From assembly GCF_021568905.1 (NCBI RefSeq), contig NZ_JAKGSB010000004.1, forward strand, positions 1 through 64,000: 64,000 nucleotides of DNA, written 5' to 3'. Source of the stretch: Zavarzinia marina (GTDB lineage Bacteria > Pseudomonadota > Alphaproteobacteria > Zavarziniales > Zavarziniaceae). Of this stretch, positions 27,641 to 36,397 are shown piece by piece (the stretch's first letter is position 1; every line of letters starts with the position of its first letter). Made by a program: the position numbers and the translations under genes. Under the pieces are notes generated by a model, which saw nothing but the letters and a program-made list of their open reading frames with translations, did no database searches and was not told the DNA's origin.

Positions 27641-28230
27641 TCCCTGGTGGTCTGATCCTGGCCGGCGGCCGGTCGCTGCGCTTCGGCGGCGGCCACAAGG
27701 GCCTCGCCCCCCTCGCCGGCCGGCCCCTCCTCACCCATGTGATCGAGCGGGTGGCGCCGCAATGCGGCCCCCTGGCCCTCAACCTGAACGGCGACGCCGG
27801 TGACTTTACCGGCTTCGGCCTGCCCGTGGTGCCCGATACGGTCGCCGGCTATCCGGGGCCGCTGGCGGGCGTGCTGGCGGGACTGCGCTGGCTGGCGCGG
27901 GAAGCGCCGAACCGCCCCCTGCTGACGGTGACGGTGGACGAGCCCTTCGTGCCGCGCGATCTGGCGCCGCGCCTGACGGCGGCTCATGACGTCATCGCCT
28001 TCGCCCGCTCGGGCGGGCGCAGCCATTGGCTGGCGGCACTGTGGTCGCCGCCGATCGTCGAGGATCTGGAACGCGCGCTGCGCGTCGACGGCATCACCCG
28101 CATCCGCGATTTCGTCGCCCGCCATTCCGCCTGCGGCGTCGATTTCCACGAGGGCCCGCCCGATCCCTTCTTCAACGTGAACACGCCCGAGGATCTGGCC
28201 CGGGCGGAGAGCTTCATGGGCGCGCCATGA
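27637..28230 (+). CDS. mobA: Molybdenum cofactor guanylyltransferase MobA
   Basis: A 197-residue nucleotidyltransferase that adds GMP to molybdopterin, giving MGD; two MGDs form the bis-MGD cofactor of formate dehydrogenase. The N-terminal GTP-binding signature GLILAGGRSLRFGGGHKGLAPLAG and the NVNTPEDLARAE end are typical. The usual LAGGxSxRMG motif reads LAGGRSLRFG, a tolerated variant. The start codon overlaps the moeA stop (ATGA), and its stop overlaps the next start in the same way. Confidence 0.95.
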   Translation: MIPGGLILAGGRSLRFGGGHKGLAPLAGRPLLTHVIERVAPQCGPLALNLNGDAGDFTGFGLPVVPDTVAGYPGPLAGVLAGLRWLAREAPNRPLLTVTVDEPFVPRDLAPRLTAAHDVIAFARSGGRSHWLAALWSPPIVEDLERALRVDGITRIRDFVARHSACGVDFHEGPPDPFFNVNTPEDLARAESFMGAP

Positions 28231-29126
28231 TCAACAAGCTCGGCTTCCTGCTGGCGCTCGCGCGCGAGAAACATTTCGGCCGCGCGGCGGAAGCCTGCGA
28301 CGTGACGCAGCCCACGCTTTCCGCCGGCATCAAGCAGCTCGAGGCGGAACTGGGGGTGCGCCTGGTGCAGCGCGGCTCCCGCTTTCAGGGCCTGACGCCG
28401 GAGGGCGAGCGCGTGCTGACCTGGGCCCGGCGCATCGTCGCCGACGACCGGGGGCTGCGCCAGGATGTCGACGCCATGCGCCGGGGCCTGGTCGGACACC
28501 TGCGCATCGCCGCGATCCCGACCGCGCTGCCCATGGTGCAGAGCCTGACCACACCCTATCGCGCCCAGCATCCGGGCGTGCATTTCACCATTCAATCGAT
28601 GTCGTCGATCGAGATGCTGCGCCATTTCGAGACTCTCGATGTCGATGCCGGCCTCACCTATATCGACAACGAACCGCTGGGCCGGGTCACCGTGGTCCCG
28701 CTCTATCGCGAACGCTATCGCCTGCTGACGGCGCCCGACGCCCCCCTGGGCCATCGCCGCAGCGTCACCTGGGCCGAGGTCGGCAAGGTGCCGCTGTGCC
28801 TGCTGACCCCCGACATGCAGAACCGCCGCATCATCGACCGCCTGCTCCAGGGCGCCGGCGTGAAGGTCAGCCCGACCCTCGAATCCAATTCGATGATCGC
28901 CCTCTTCGCCCATGTCCGGACCGGCAAATGGGCGAGCGTGATGCCCGCCAAACTGGCCGCCACCCTGGGCCTGCCCGAAACCGTCCGCTCGATCCCGATC
29001 CAGGAGCCCGACGCCGCCCACACCATCGGCCTCGTCGTCCCCCACCACGGCCCCATGACCCCCCTGACCGCCGCCCTGGTCAAAACCGCCGAGTCCGTCG
29101 CCCCGGCAATTGCGGCCGATGAGTGA
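28227..29126 (+). CDS. LysR-family regulator of the formate dehydrogenase operon (FdsR-like)
   Basis: A 299-residue LysR-type regulator with an N-terminal winged helix (FLLALAREKHFGRAAEACDVTQPTLSAGIKQLEAELG in residues 7-43) and a periplasmic-binding-like effector domain. It is translationally coupled to mobA and lies directly upstream of fdsG in the same direction, the position occupied by formate-responsive LysR regulators in other fds clusters. A perfect inverted repeat AATAGA-N5-TCTATT six bases after its stop codon is a good candidate for its binding site, controlling the fds genes. The effector, presumably formate, is inferred only from context. Confidence 0.88.
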   Translation: MINKLGFLLALAREKHFGRAAEACDVTQPTLSAGIKQLEAELGVRLVQRGSRFQGLTPEGERVLTWARRIVADDRGLRQDVDAMRRGLVGHLRIAAIPTALPMVQSLTTPYRAQHPGVHFTIQSMSSIEMLRHFETLDVDAGLTYIDNEPLGRVTVVPLYRERYRLLTAPDAPLGHRRSVTWAEVGKVPLCLLTPDMQNRRIIDRLLQGAGVKVSPTLESNSMIALFAHVRTGKWASVMPAKLAATLGLPETVRSIPIQEPDAAHTIGLVVPHHGPMTPLTAALVKTAESVAPAIAADE

Positions 29127-29131
29127 TTTTT

Positions 29132-29148
29132 AATAGATTTTGTCTATT
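29132..29148. promoter_or_regulatory. Candidate LysR box upstream of fdsG
   Basis: AATAGA-TTTTG-TCTATT is a perfect inverted repeat containing ATAG-N7-CTAT, a form common in LysR-family sites (T-N11-A geometry). It sits between the lysR stop and the fdsG start, about 86 bases upstream of the latter, in the only sizeable gap of the run (107 bases), so a separate fds promoter here is likely. Confidence 0.65.
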
Positions 29149-29233
29149 GCAGCATGGGGACCACCCCCTTGATCACCATCGGCGATCGGCGGAGGCTGCG
29201 ATTGGAAAGCCTCTAACGAAGGGTGGAGACGCG

Positions 29234-29707
29234 GTGACGGCAAGGGATTCCATCGATCTGGAGCGCCTGGGGGCGATCATCGCCGCGCATGGCCACATGC
29301 CGGGCCCGACCCTGCCGACCCTGCACGCCATTCAGGAGGCGTTCGGTTTCATCCCCGAGGCCGCGATCCAGATGATCGCCGATGCCGAGAACCGCTCCCG
29401 CGCCGAGATCCACGGCGTCGTCACCTTCTATCACGATTTCCGCCAGGCCCCGGCCGGCCGCCATGTGGTGAAGGTGTGCCGGGCCGAGGCGTGCCAGGCC
29501 ATGGGCGGCGAGGCGGTGGCGAAACGGATTTCCAGCCGCCTCGGCCTCGATTTCGGCGAGACGGCGGCGGATGGCGGCGTGACCCTGGAGAACGTCTACT
29601 GCCTGGGGTTGTGCGCCACCGCGCCCTCGGCCATGGTCGACGAGCGCCTGTGCGGCCGCCTGACGCCCGACAAGGCGGAGCGCATCGTGGCGGAGACCCT
29701 GTCATGA
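29234..29707 (+). CDS. fdsG: NAD-dependent formate dehydrogenase, gamma subunit
   Basis: A 157-residue thioredoxin-fold [2Fe-2S] protein related to NuoE of complex I. The four cluster cysteines are in CRAEACQAMGG and CLGLCATAPS, and FGFIPEAAIQMIA and VVTFYHDFRQAPAG are conserved. It passes electrons with FdsB toward NAD+. I chose GTG 29234, which has GGTGGAG eight bases upstream; the frame is open further upstream but that part is not family-like. Its stop overlaps the fdsB start (ATGA). Confidence 0.94.
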   Translation: MTARDSIDLERLGAIIAAHGHMPGPTLPTLHAIQEAFGFIPEAAIQMIADAENRSRAEIHGVVTFYHDFRQAPAGRHVVKVCRAEACQAMGGEAVAKRISSRLGLDFGETAADGGVTLENVYCLGLCATAPSAMVDERLCGRLTPDKAERIVAETLS

Positions 29708-31251
29708 GCGTCACCTTCCATGTCCCCCAGGATGCGGCCGCACTTGCGGTCGGCGCCGACGCCGTCGCCGAGGCGATCCGGATCGAGGCGGGCAAGCGCG
29801 GCATCGCCGCCCGCATCATCCGCAACGGCTCGCGCGGGATGCTGTGGCTGGAACCCCTGGTCGAAGTGGCGACGCCCGAGGGGCGCATGGCCTTCGGCCC
29901 GGTCGAGGCGGAAGACGTGCCCGCCCTCTTCGATGCCGGCATGGCGGAGGGGCGCGGCGGCCTGGGCCCGACCGAGGAGATTCCCTTCCTGAAGGCGCAG
30001 ACCCGTTTCACCTTCGCGCGCTGCGGCGTGATCGCGCCGCTGTCCCTGAGCGACTACGCGGCCATGGACGGCTGGAAGGGGCTGGCCCGCGCCATCACCC
30101 TGCCCCCCGCCGAAATCGTCGACGAGGTGACCAGATCGGGCCTGCGCGGGCGCGGCGGCGCCGGCTTTCCGACCGGCATCAAGTGGAAGACGGTGCTGGA
30201 GGCGAAGGCGGACCGGAAATACATCGTCGCCAATGCCGATGAGGGCGACAGCGGCACCTTCGCCGACCGCATGCTGATGGAGGGCGATCCCTTCCACCTG
30301 ATCGAGGGCATGGCGATCGCCGGCATGGCGGTCGGCGCCACCCATGGCTACCTCTACACCCGCTCCGAATATCCCCATGCCATCGCGGTGATGGAGGCGG
30401 CGATCGGCCTGGCGCGGGATGCCGGCTTCCTCGGGCCGTCGGTCATGGGCTCGGGCCGCGCCTTCGACATGGAGATCAGGACCGGCGCCGGCGCCTATGT
30501 CTGCGGCGAGGAGACGGCACTCCTCGAAAGCATCGAGGGCAAGCGCGGCCAGGTCCGGGCCAAGCCGCCGCTGCCGGCCCACGAGGGCCTGTTCGGCCGC
30601 CCGACCGTGATCAACAACATCCTGTCCCTGACCGCCGTGCCCTTCATCCTGGACAAGGGCGCCGCGGCCTATGCCGAGGTCGGCTTCGGGCGGTCGCGCG
30701 GGACCATGCCGATCCAGCTGGCCGGCAATCTGCGCCATGGCGGCTTGTTCGAAGTCGGTTTCGGCATCACGCTTGGCGAATTGGTGAATGAGATCGGCGG
30801 CGGCACCATGACCGGCCGGCCGGTGAAGGCGGTGCAGGTGGGCGGCCCCCTGGGCGCCTATTTCCCGCCGGCCCTGTTCGACACGCCCTTCGATTATGAA
30901 GCCTTCACCAAGGCCGGCGGCCTGATCGGCCATGGCGGCGTGGTGGTCTTCGACGATACCGTGGACATGGTGCAACAGGCCCGTTTCGCCATGGATTTCT
31001 GCGCCGTCGAGAGTTGCGGCAAATGCACGCCGTGCCGGATCGGCTCCACCCGTGGCGTCGAGACCATCGACAAGATCGCGGCGGGGCGCGACGTCGCCGC
31101 CAACCTGCAACTGGTCGAGGATCTGTGCGAGACGATGAAATTCGGCTCGCTCTGCGCGCTCGGCGGTTTCACGCCCTATCCCGTGCTCAGCGCCCTGCAC
31201 CATTTCCCGGACGACTTCGTGGCGCGCCAGACGGCGCAGGCCGCGGAATAG
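29704..31251 (+). CDS. fdsB: NAD-dependent formate dehydrogenase, beta subunit
   Basis: A 515-residue NuoF-like flavoprotein that carries FMN and one [4Fe-4S] cluster and reduces NAD+. A short thioredoxin-like N-terminal domain precedes the FMN/NADH region with GLRGRGGAGFPTG (NADH loop) and ANADEGDSGTFADR; the cluster ligands are in ESCGKCTPCRIGSTR with a distal Cys in GSLCALGGFTP. Length and domain order match FdsB of Rhodobacter and Cupriavidus type soluble formate dehydrogenases. It overlaps fdsG by four bases and is followed after ten bases by fdsA. Confidence 0.96.
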   Translation: MSVTFHVPQDAAALAVGADAVAEAIRIEAGKRGIAARIIRNGSRGMLWLEPLVEVATPEGRMAFGPVEAEDVPALFDAGMAEGRGGLGPTEEIPFLKAQTRFTFARCGVIAPLSLSDYAAMDGWKGLARAITLPPAEIVDEVTRSGLRGRGGAGFPTGIKWKTVLEAKADRKYIVANADEGDSGTFADRMLMEGDPFHLIEGMAIAGMAVGATHGYLYTRSEYPHAIAVMEAAIGLARDAGFLGPSVMGSGRAFDMEIRTGAGAYVCGEETALLESIEGKRGQVRAKPPLPAHEGLFGRPTVINNILSLTAVPFILDKGAAAYAEVGFGRSRGTMPIQLAGNLRHGGLFEVGFGITLGELVNEIGGGTMTGRPVKAVQVGGPLGAYFPPALFDTPFDYEAFTKAGGLIGHGGVVVFDDTVDMVQQARFAMDFCAVESCGKCTPCRIGSTRGVETIDKIAAGRDVAANLQLVEDLCETMKFGSLCALGGFTPYPVLSALHHFPDDFVARQTAQAAE

Positions 31252-31261
31252 GAGACGCCTG

Positions 31262-34108
31262 ATGTCCCTCGTCGAAGAAAACGACTACGGCACCCCGGCG
31301 GTGAAATCCGCCACCACCGTCACCCTGACCATCGACGGCGAGGCCGTCACCGTGCCCGCCGGCACCTCGATCATGCGCGCGGCGGCCGAGATGGGCACGA
31401 AGGTGCCGAAGCTCTGCGCCACCGACAGCGTGAAGGCCTTCGGCTCGTGCCGCATGTGCCTCGTGGAGGTCGAGGGCCGGCCGGGCACGCCCGCCTCCTG
31501 CACCACCCCGGTCGCGGACGGCATGCAGGTACGGACCCAGACCGAACGCCTGAAGCGCCTGCGCCGGGGCATGATGGAACTCTATATCTCCGACCATCCG
31601 CTCGACTGCCTGACCTGCGGCGCCAATGGCGACTGCGAGCTTCAGGACATGGCGGGCGCCGTGGGCCTCCGCGAAGTCCGCTATGGTTACGAGGGCGAGA
31701 ACCACACCCATATGGAGAAGGACCGGTCGAACCCCTATTTCGACTATGATCCTTCGAAATGCATCGTCTGTTCGCGCTGTGTCCGCGCCTGCGAGGAGAC
31801 CCAGGGCACCTTCGCCCTGACGATCGAGGGGCGCGGTTTCGACAGCCGGGTCTCCCCCGGCGCCCATGAAGACTTTCTCTCGTCGGAATGCGTGTCCTGC
31901 GGCGCCTGTGTCCAGGCCTGCCCGACCGCGACCCTGATCGAGAAGTCGATCGTCGAGATCGGCCAGCCCGAACATTCGGTCGTCACCACCTGCGCCTATT
32001 GCGGCGTCGGCTGTTCCTTCAAGGCGGAAATGCGCGGCGACGAACTGGTGCGCATGGTCCCCTTCAAGGACGGCAAGGCAAACCGGGGTCATTCCTGCGT
32101 GAAGGGCCGTTTCGCCTGGGGTTACGCCACCCACAAGGACCGGATCCTGAAACCCATGGTGCGGGCCAGGATCACCGACCCTTGGCAGGAGGTGAGCTGG
32201 GAGGAAGCCTTCGCCCATGTCGCCAAGGAATTCCGCCGCATCCAGGGCCAATACGGCAAGGAGGCGGTGGGCGGCATCACCTCGTCGCGCTGCACCAATG
32301 AAGAGACCTATCTGGTTCAGAAGATGATCCGCGCCGGTTTCGGCAACAACAATGTCGACACCTGCGCCCGGGTCTGCCATTCGCCCACCGGCTATGGCCT
32401 GAAGACCGCCTTCGGCACCTCGGCCGGAACCCAGGACTTCGACTCGGTCGAGGAGACCGACGTCGTCATCGTCATCGGCGCCAATCCGACCGACGGCCAT
32501 CCCGTCTTCGCCTCGCGCCTCAAGAAACGCCTGCGCCAGGGCGCGCGGCTGATCGTCATCGACCCCCGGCGCATCGATCTGGTGAAGAGCGCCCATGTGG
32601 AGGCCGATTATCACCTTCCCTTACGCCCCGGCACCAATGTCGCCGTGGTCACCGCCCTTGCCCATGTCGTGGTGACCGAAGGCCTGGTGGACGAGCAATT
32701 CGTCCGCGACTTCTGCGACTGGTCGGAATTCGAGGATTGGGCCGCTTTCGTCTCGGATCCGCGCCACGCGCCCGAGGCGGTGGAGAAGCTGACCGGCGTG
32801 CCCGCCGCCTCGATCCGGGGCGCGGCGCGCCTGTTCGCGACCGGCGGCAATGGCGCGATCTACTACGGTCTCGGCGTCACCGAGCACAGCCAGGGCACGA
32901 CGACGGTGATGGCGATCGCCAATCTGGCGCTGGCCACCGGCAACCTGGGACGGCCCGGCGTCGGCGTGAATCCCCTGCGCGGGCAGAACAATGTCCAGGG
33001 GTCCTGCGACATGGGCTCCTTCCCCCATGAATTCCCCGGCTATCGCCATGTCTCGGACGATGCGACGCGGGAGATTTTCGAGAAGCTGTGGGGCGTGCCG
33101 CTGTCGAACGAGCCCGGCCTGCGCATCCCCAATATGTTCGACGCCGCGCTGGACGGTTCCTTCAAGGGCCTCTACGTGCAGGGCGAGGACATCGTGCAGT
33201 CGGACCCCGACACGAAACATGTCACCGCCGGCCTCTCGGCCATGGAATGCGTGGTGGTCCACGACCTGTTCCTGAACGAGACGGCGAATTACGCCCATGT
33301 CTTCCTGCCCGGCTCCACCTTCCTCGAGAAGGACGGCACCTTCACCAATGCCGAACGCCGCATCAACCGGGTGCGCAAGGTGATGGCGCCGAAGAACGGC
33401 TATGCGGATTGGGAAGTGACCCAGAAGCTGGCCCAGGCGATGGGCATGGCCATGACCTACGGCCATCCCAGCGAGATCATGGACGAGATCGCGGCAACGA
33501 CGCCGAGCTTCGCCGGCGTTTCCTATGAAAAACTGGAGGAGGCCGGCTCGGTCCAATGGCCGTGCAACGAGAAGGCGCCGGACGGTACGCCGGTGATGCA
33601 TATCGGCGGCTTCGCGCGCGGCAAGGGCAAATTCGTCATCACCGAATATGTCCCGACCGACGAGAAGACCGGCCCGCGCTTCCCGCTACTGCTGACCACC
33701 GGCCGGATTCTGAGCCAATACAACGTCGGCGCCCAGACGCGGCGGACGGCGAATACCGCCTGGCACCCCGAGGATCTCCTGGAGATGCACCCCCATGACG
33801 CCGAGAACCGGGGCCTGAAGGAGGGCGATTGGGCGCGCCTGCAAAGCCGGGCGGGCGAGACCACGCTGCGGGTCAAGGTGACCGACCGGGTGGCGCCGGG
33901 TGTCGTCTACACCACCTTCCATCACCCGCTGACCCAGGCCAACGTCATCACCACCGATTATTCGGACTGGGCGACCAATTGCCCCGAATACAAGGTGACG
34001 GCGGTCCAGGTCGCCCCCTCCAACGGGCCGAGCGACTGGCAGGAACACTATCGCGAGCACACGGAACTGAGCCGGCGCATCGCCGTCCCCGAACAGGCGG
34101 CGGAGTAA
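31262..34108 (+). CDS. fdsA: NAD-dependent formate dehydrogenase, catalytic alpha subunit
   Basis: A 948-residue bis-MGD molybdoenzyme that oxidises formate to CO2. The N-terminal part resembles NuoG: a [2Fe-2S] site (CATDSVKAFGSCRMC), a His/Cys3 [4Fe-4S] site (HPLDCLTCGANGDC) and two ferredoxin clusters (CIVCSRCVRACEE, CVSCGACVQACP). The molybdenum domain begins with its own [4Fe-4S] motif CAYCGVGC; the putative active-site Cys372-His373 are in ARVCHSPTGYG, corresponding to the Cys-His pair of the R. capsulatus enzyme. A non-selenium (Cys) enzyme, as no in-frame UGA is seen. The fdsD gene follows only after a 134-base gap holding a REP-like element. Confidence 0.97.
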   Translation: MSLVEENDYGTPAVKSATTVTLTIDGEAVTVPAGTSIMRAAAEMGTKVPKLCATDSVKAFGSCRMCLVEVEGRPGTPASCTTPVADGMQVRTQTERLKRLRRGMMELYISDHPLDCLTCGANGDCELQDMAGAVGLREVRYGYEGENHTHMEKDRSNPYFDYDPSKCIVCSRCVRACEETQGTFALTIEGRGFDSRVSPGAHEDFLSSECVSCGACVQACPTATLIEKSIVEIGQPEHSVVTTCAYCGVGCSFKAEMRGDELVRMVPFKDGKANRGHSCVKGRFAWGYATHKDRILKPMVRARITDPWQEVSWEEAFAHVAKEFRRIQGQYGKEAVGGITSSRCTNEETYLVQKMIRAGFGNNNVDTCARVCHSPTGYGLKTAFGTSAGTQDFDSVEETDVVIVIGANPTDGHPVFASRLKKRLRQGARLIVIDPRRIDLVKSAHVEADYHLPLRPGTNVAVVTALAHVVVTEGLVDEQFVRDFCDWSEFEDWAAFVSDPRHAPEAVEKLTGVPAASIRGAARLFATGGNGAIYYGLGVTEHSQGTTTVMAIANLALATGNLGRPGVGVNPLRGQNNVQGSCDMGSFPHEFPGYRHVSDDATREIFEKLWGVPLSNEPGLRIPNMFDAALDGSFKGLYVQGEDIVQSDPDTKHVTAGLSAMECVVVHDLFLNETANYAHVFLPGSTFLEKDGTFTNAERRINRVRKVMAPKNGYADWEVTQKLAQAMGMAMTYGHPSEIMDEIAATTPSFAGVSYEKLEEAGSVQWPCNEKAPDGTPVMHIGGFARGKGKFVITEYVPTDEKTGPRFPLLLTTGRILSQYNVGAQTRRTANTAWHPEDLLEMHPHDAENRGLKEGDWARLQSRAGETTLRVKVTDRVAPGVVYTTFHHPLTQANVITTDYSDWATNCPEYKVTAVQVAPSNGPSDWQEHYREHTELSRRIAVPEQAAE

Positions 34109-34134
34109 GCGATGAACGCCCTTCGTACCAATCC

Positions 34135-34219
34135 CGTCGTCCCGGCGCAGGCCGGGACCTTTCGACGGAAGGGCACCGTGCCCTACGCCCGAGAGATACC
34201 GGCCTTCGCCGGGATGACG
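34135..34219. repeat. REP-like palindromic element inside the fds operon
   Basis: A left arm (34135-34169, beginning CGTCGTCCCGGCG) and an inverted right arm (34199-34219, ending CGCCGGGATGACG) flank a short middle. The left arm is nearly identical, two changes in 35 bases, to 51474-51508. It fills most of the space between fdsA and fdsD and could form a stable RNA hairpin. Confidence 0.82.
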
Positions 34220-34242
34220 CTCATGGTGGCGGGAGTTATCTG

Positions 34243-34458
34243 ATGCAGCCCGACAAGCTGGTGCGCATGGCCAATCAGATCGCCGACTTCTTCAAGGCGC
34301 AGGGCCAGACCTCGGCCCCGGCGGAGATCGCCGATCATCTGGTGAAGTTCTGGGATCCGCGGATGCGCCGCGACATCCTTGCCTATGTCGATCAGGGCGG
34401 CGCGGGTCTCGATCCGCTCGCCCGTCAAGCCATGGAGTTGCTACCGCGTAAGAGCTGA
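34243..34458 (+). CDS. fdsD: NAD-dependent formate dehydrogenase, delta subunit
   Basis: A 71-residue small protein matching FdsD: MQPDKLVRMANQIADFF at the start, HLVKFWDPRMRRDIL in the middle. In Rhodobacter capsulatus FdsD is required with FdsC for assembly or cofactor insertion and is not catalytic. The frame is open for 138 codons upstream in fdsA-overlapping sequence, but family length sets the start at ATG 34243. It is separated from fdsA by the REP-like element. A separate fdsC gene is absent here; fdhD at 25.1 kb is its homologue and may serve that role. Confidence 0.9.
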   Translation: MQPDKLVRMANQIADFFKAQGQTSAPAEIADHLVKFWDPRMRRDILAYVDQGGAGLDPLARQAMELLPRKS

Positions 34459-34611
34459 CGAAAACCAATCGAAGGAAAAGCGCGCCTGTCGCGCGGCCCC
34501 GGGCGGAAACGATCCCGGCCGCGAGGGGAGAGCCGTGCCTGATCGGCACCGCGACATCCCCGACGATCAATCCCCTTAAGGCACAACAGAGAATGACCAC
34601 GGGAGGGTACA

Positions 34612-36381
34612 ATGGGCATCACAGCGTCGCTTCACAAGAGGCACATCGTCGCACATGACGATTTCAACCGGTGGAAGGTTCCGCCGGCCTCGATCGCCAT
34701 CCATCTCTGCATCGGTTCGGTCTATGCGTGGAGTATCTTCAATCCGCCGCTGACCCGCCAGTTGGGCGTCGTCGCCGGCGCGCCGGAGGATTGGTCGCTC
34801 GGCTCCGTCGTCTGGATCTTCTCCGTCGCCATCGTCTTCCTCGGCCTTTCCGCCGCCTTCGCCGGCAAATGGCTGGAGGAAGTCGGCCCGCGCATGGTGG
34901 GTGTAACCGCGGCCGCCCTCTGGGGCGGCGGCTTCCTGGTCTCCGCCGTCGGCATCTCGACCCATCAGCTGTGGCTGATCTATCTGGGTTACGGCGTGCT
35001 CGGCGGCTGCGGCCTCGGGCTCGGCTATGTCTCGCCGGTCTCGACCCTGATCCGATGGTTCCCGGACCGGCGCGGCATGGCGACCGGCATGGCCATCATG
35101 GGCTTCGGCGGCGGCGCCATGATCGGCGCGCCATTGAAGGAATGGCTGCTCAAGATGTTCTACGTCGCGCCCCAATATCTCGGCACGACGGATGCGGTGA
35201 GCATGGTCACCGAGGGCGGCCGCCGGCTGGCGGAAGTCGGCGGCGCCATGCATGAGGTCGTCGTCATCGGTGCCGCCGAGGCGGCGCGCATGGCGGTGCC
35301 GGGGCCCGAGGGCGTCTATGTCGTCGGCACCGGATCGACCGGCGCCCTCGAGACCTTCATCGCGCTGGGCATCGGCTATTTCGTCGTCATGATGATTGCC
35401 GCCTTCTCCTATCGCGTGCCGCGCGAAGGCTGGCTGCCCAAGGGCTGGACCCCGCCGGCGGAGGATGCCGCGTCGAAGAAGATGATCACGCGGAAGCACG
35501 TCCACATCGACCAGGCCCTGAAGACGCCGCAGTTCTATCTGCTGTGGATCGTGCTGTGCACCAATGTGACCGCCGGCATCGGCGTGATCGGTGTCGCCAA
35601 GACCATGATGACGGAAATCTTCGGCACCACACTGCCGCTGATCGTGAACGGTGCCTTCGCCGCGACCTACGTGCTGATGATCAGCGTCTTCAACATGTGC
35701 GGACGCTTCATCTGGGCGAGCGCGTCGGATTACATCGGGCGCAAGAACACCTATTACTGCTTCTTCGTCCTCGGGATCGCGCTCTATCTCTCGATCCCCT
35801 ATTCCGCCCAGGCGGTCAGCGCCGATCCGGTGGTGACCTGGCTGATCATGTTCTATGCCGCGACCATGATCATCTTCACCATGTATGGCGGCGGCTTCGC
35901 CACCATCCCCGCCTATCTGGCCGACGTCTTCGGCACGAAATACGTGGGCGGCATCCACGGCCGCCTGCTGACGGCGTGGAGCACGGCGGGCGTCCTCGGC
36001 CCGCTGGCGATCACCAGCCTGCGCGAAAGCTCGCTGGCGTCGGCGCTGCGCGACCTTTCGGCCAAGGTCGATCCGGCCCGCTTCCAGGCGGCCTTCGGTG
36101 CCGGCGTCGACAAGCTGGACGAACTGGTGGCGGCGAAGACGGTGACGGTGGCCAAGCTGATGGCGATCGCGCCCGAGGGCACGGTGGATCCGACGCCGAA
36201 CCTCTACAACACCACCATGTACGCCATGGCAGGGCTGCTGGTGATCGGCCTGATCGCCAATGCGCTGGTCAGCCCGGTGAAGGCCCATCACCACATGAAG
36301 GACGAGGAACCGGCACCGAGCCCGAGCCCCGTCCGGCCCGCCGGCGCCACGCCCGCGGGCCATCCGGCGGCGGGGGAATGA
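34612..36381 (+). CDS. OFA-family MFS transporter (oxalate/formate antiporter-like)
   Basis: A 589-residue major facilitator superfamily protein with about 12 helices. The first helix region (IAIHLCIGSVYAWSIFNPPLTRQLG) and GLGLGYVSPVSTLIRWFPDRRGMATGMAIMGFGGGAMIG match the OFA subfamily, which includes OxlT. Two long loops, about 195-245 and 470-545, make it longer than OxlT (about 420) as in other proteobacterial OFA members. It is 153 bases after fdsD in the same direction, with GGGAGGG as ribosome-binding site. Context suggests formate or another small carboxylate as substrate, but OFA proteins also carry other acids, so this is inference. Confidence 0.88.
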   Translation: MGITASLHKRHIVAHDDFNRWKVPPASIAIHLCIGSVYAWSIFNPPLTRQLGVVAGAPEDWSLGSVVWIFSVAIVFLGLSAAFAGKWLEEVGPRMVGVTAAALWGGGFLVSAVGISTHQLWLIYLGYGVLGGCGLGLGYVSPVSTLIRWFPDRRGMATGMAIMGFGGGAMIGAPLKEWLLKMFYVAPQYLGTTDAVSMVTEGGRRLAEVGGAMHEVVVIGAAEAARMAVPGPEGVYVVGTGSTGALETFIALGIGYFVVMMIAAFSYRVPREGWLPKGWTPPAEDAASKKMITRKHVHIDQALKTPQFYLLWIVLCTNVTAGIGVIGVAKTMMTEIFGTTLPLIVNGAFAATYVLMISVFNMCGRFIWASASDYIGRKNTYYCFFVLGIALYLSIPYSAQAVSADPVVTWLIMFYAATMIIFTMYGGGFATIPAYLADVFGTKYVGGIHGRLLTAWSTAGVLGPLAITSLRESSLASALRDLSAKVDPARFQAAFGAGVDKLDELVAAKTVTVAKLMAIAPEGTVDPTPNLYNTTMYAMAGLLVIGLIANALVSPVKAHHHMKDEEPAPSPSPVRPAGATPAGHPAAGE

Positions 36382-36397
36382 TCCCCGCGCCCGGCTT

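Noticed and set aside
34112-34243. A 43-residue open frame between fdsA and fdsD.
   Set aside because: It is translated REP-like repeat (PAQAG...IPAFAGMT pattern, a well-known artefact of such repeats) rather than a real gene.
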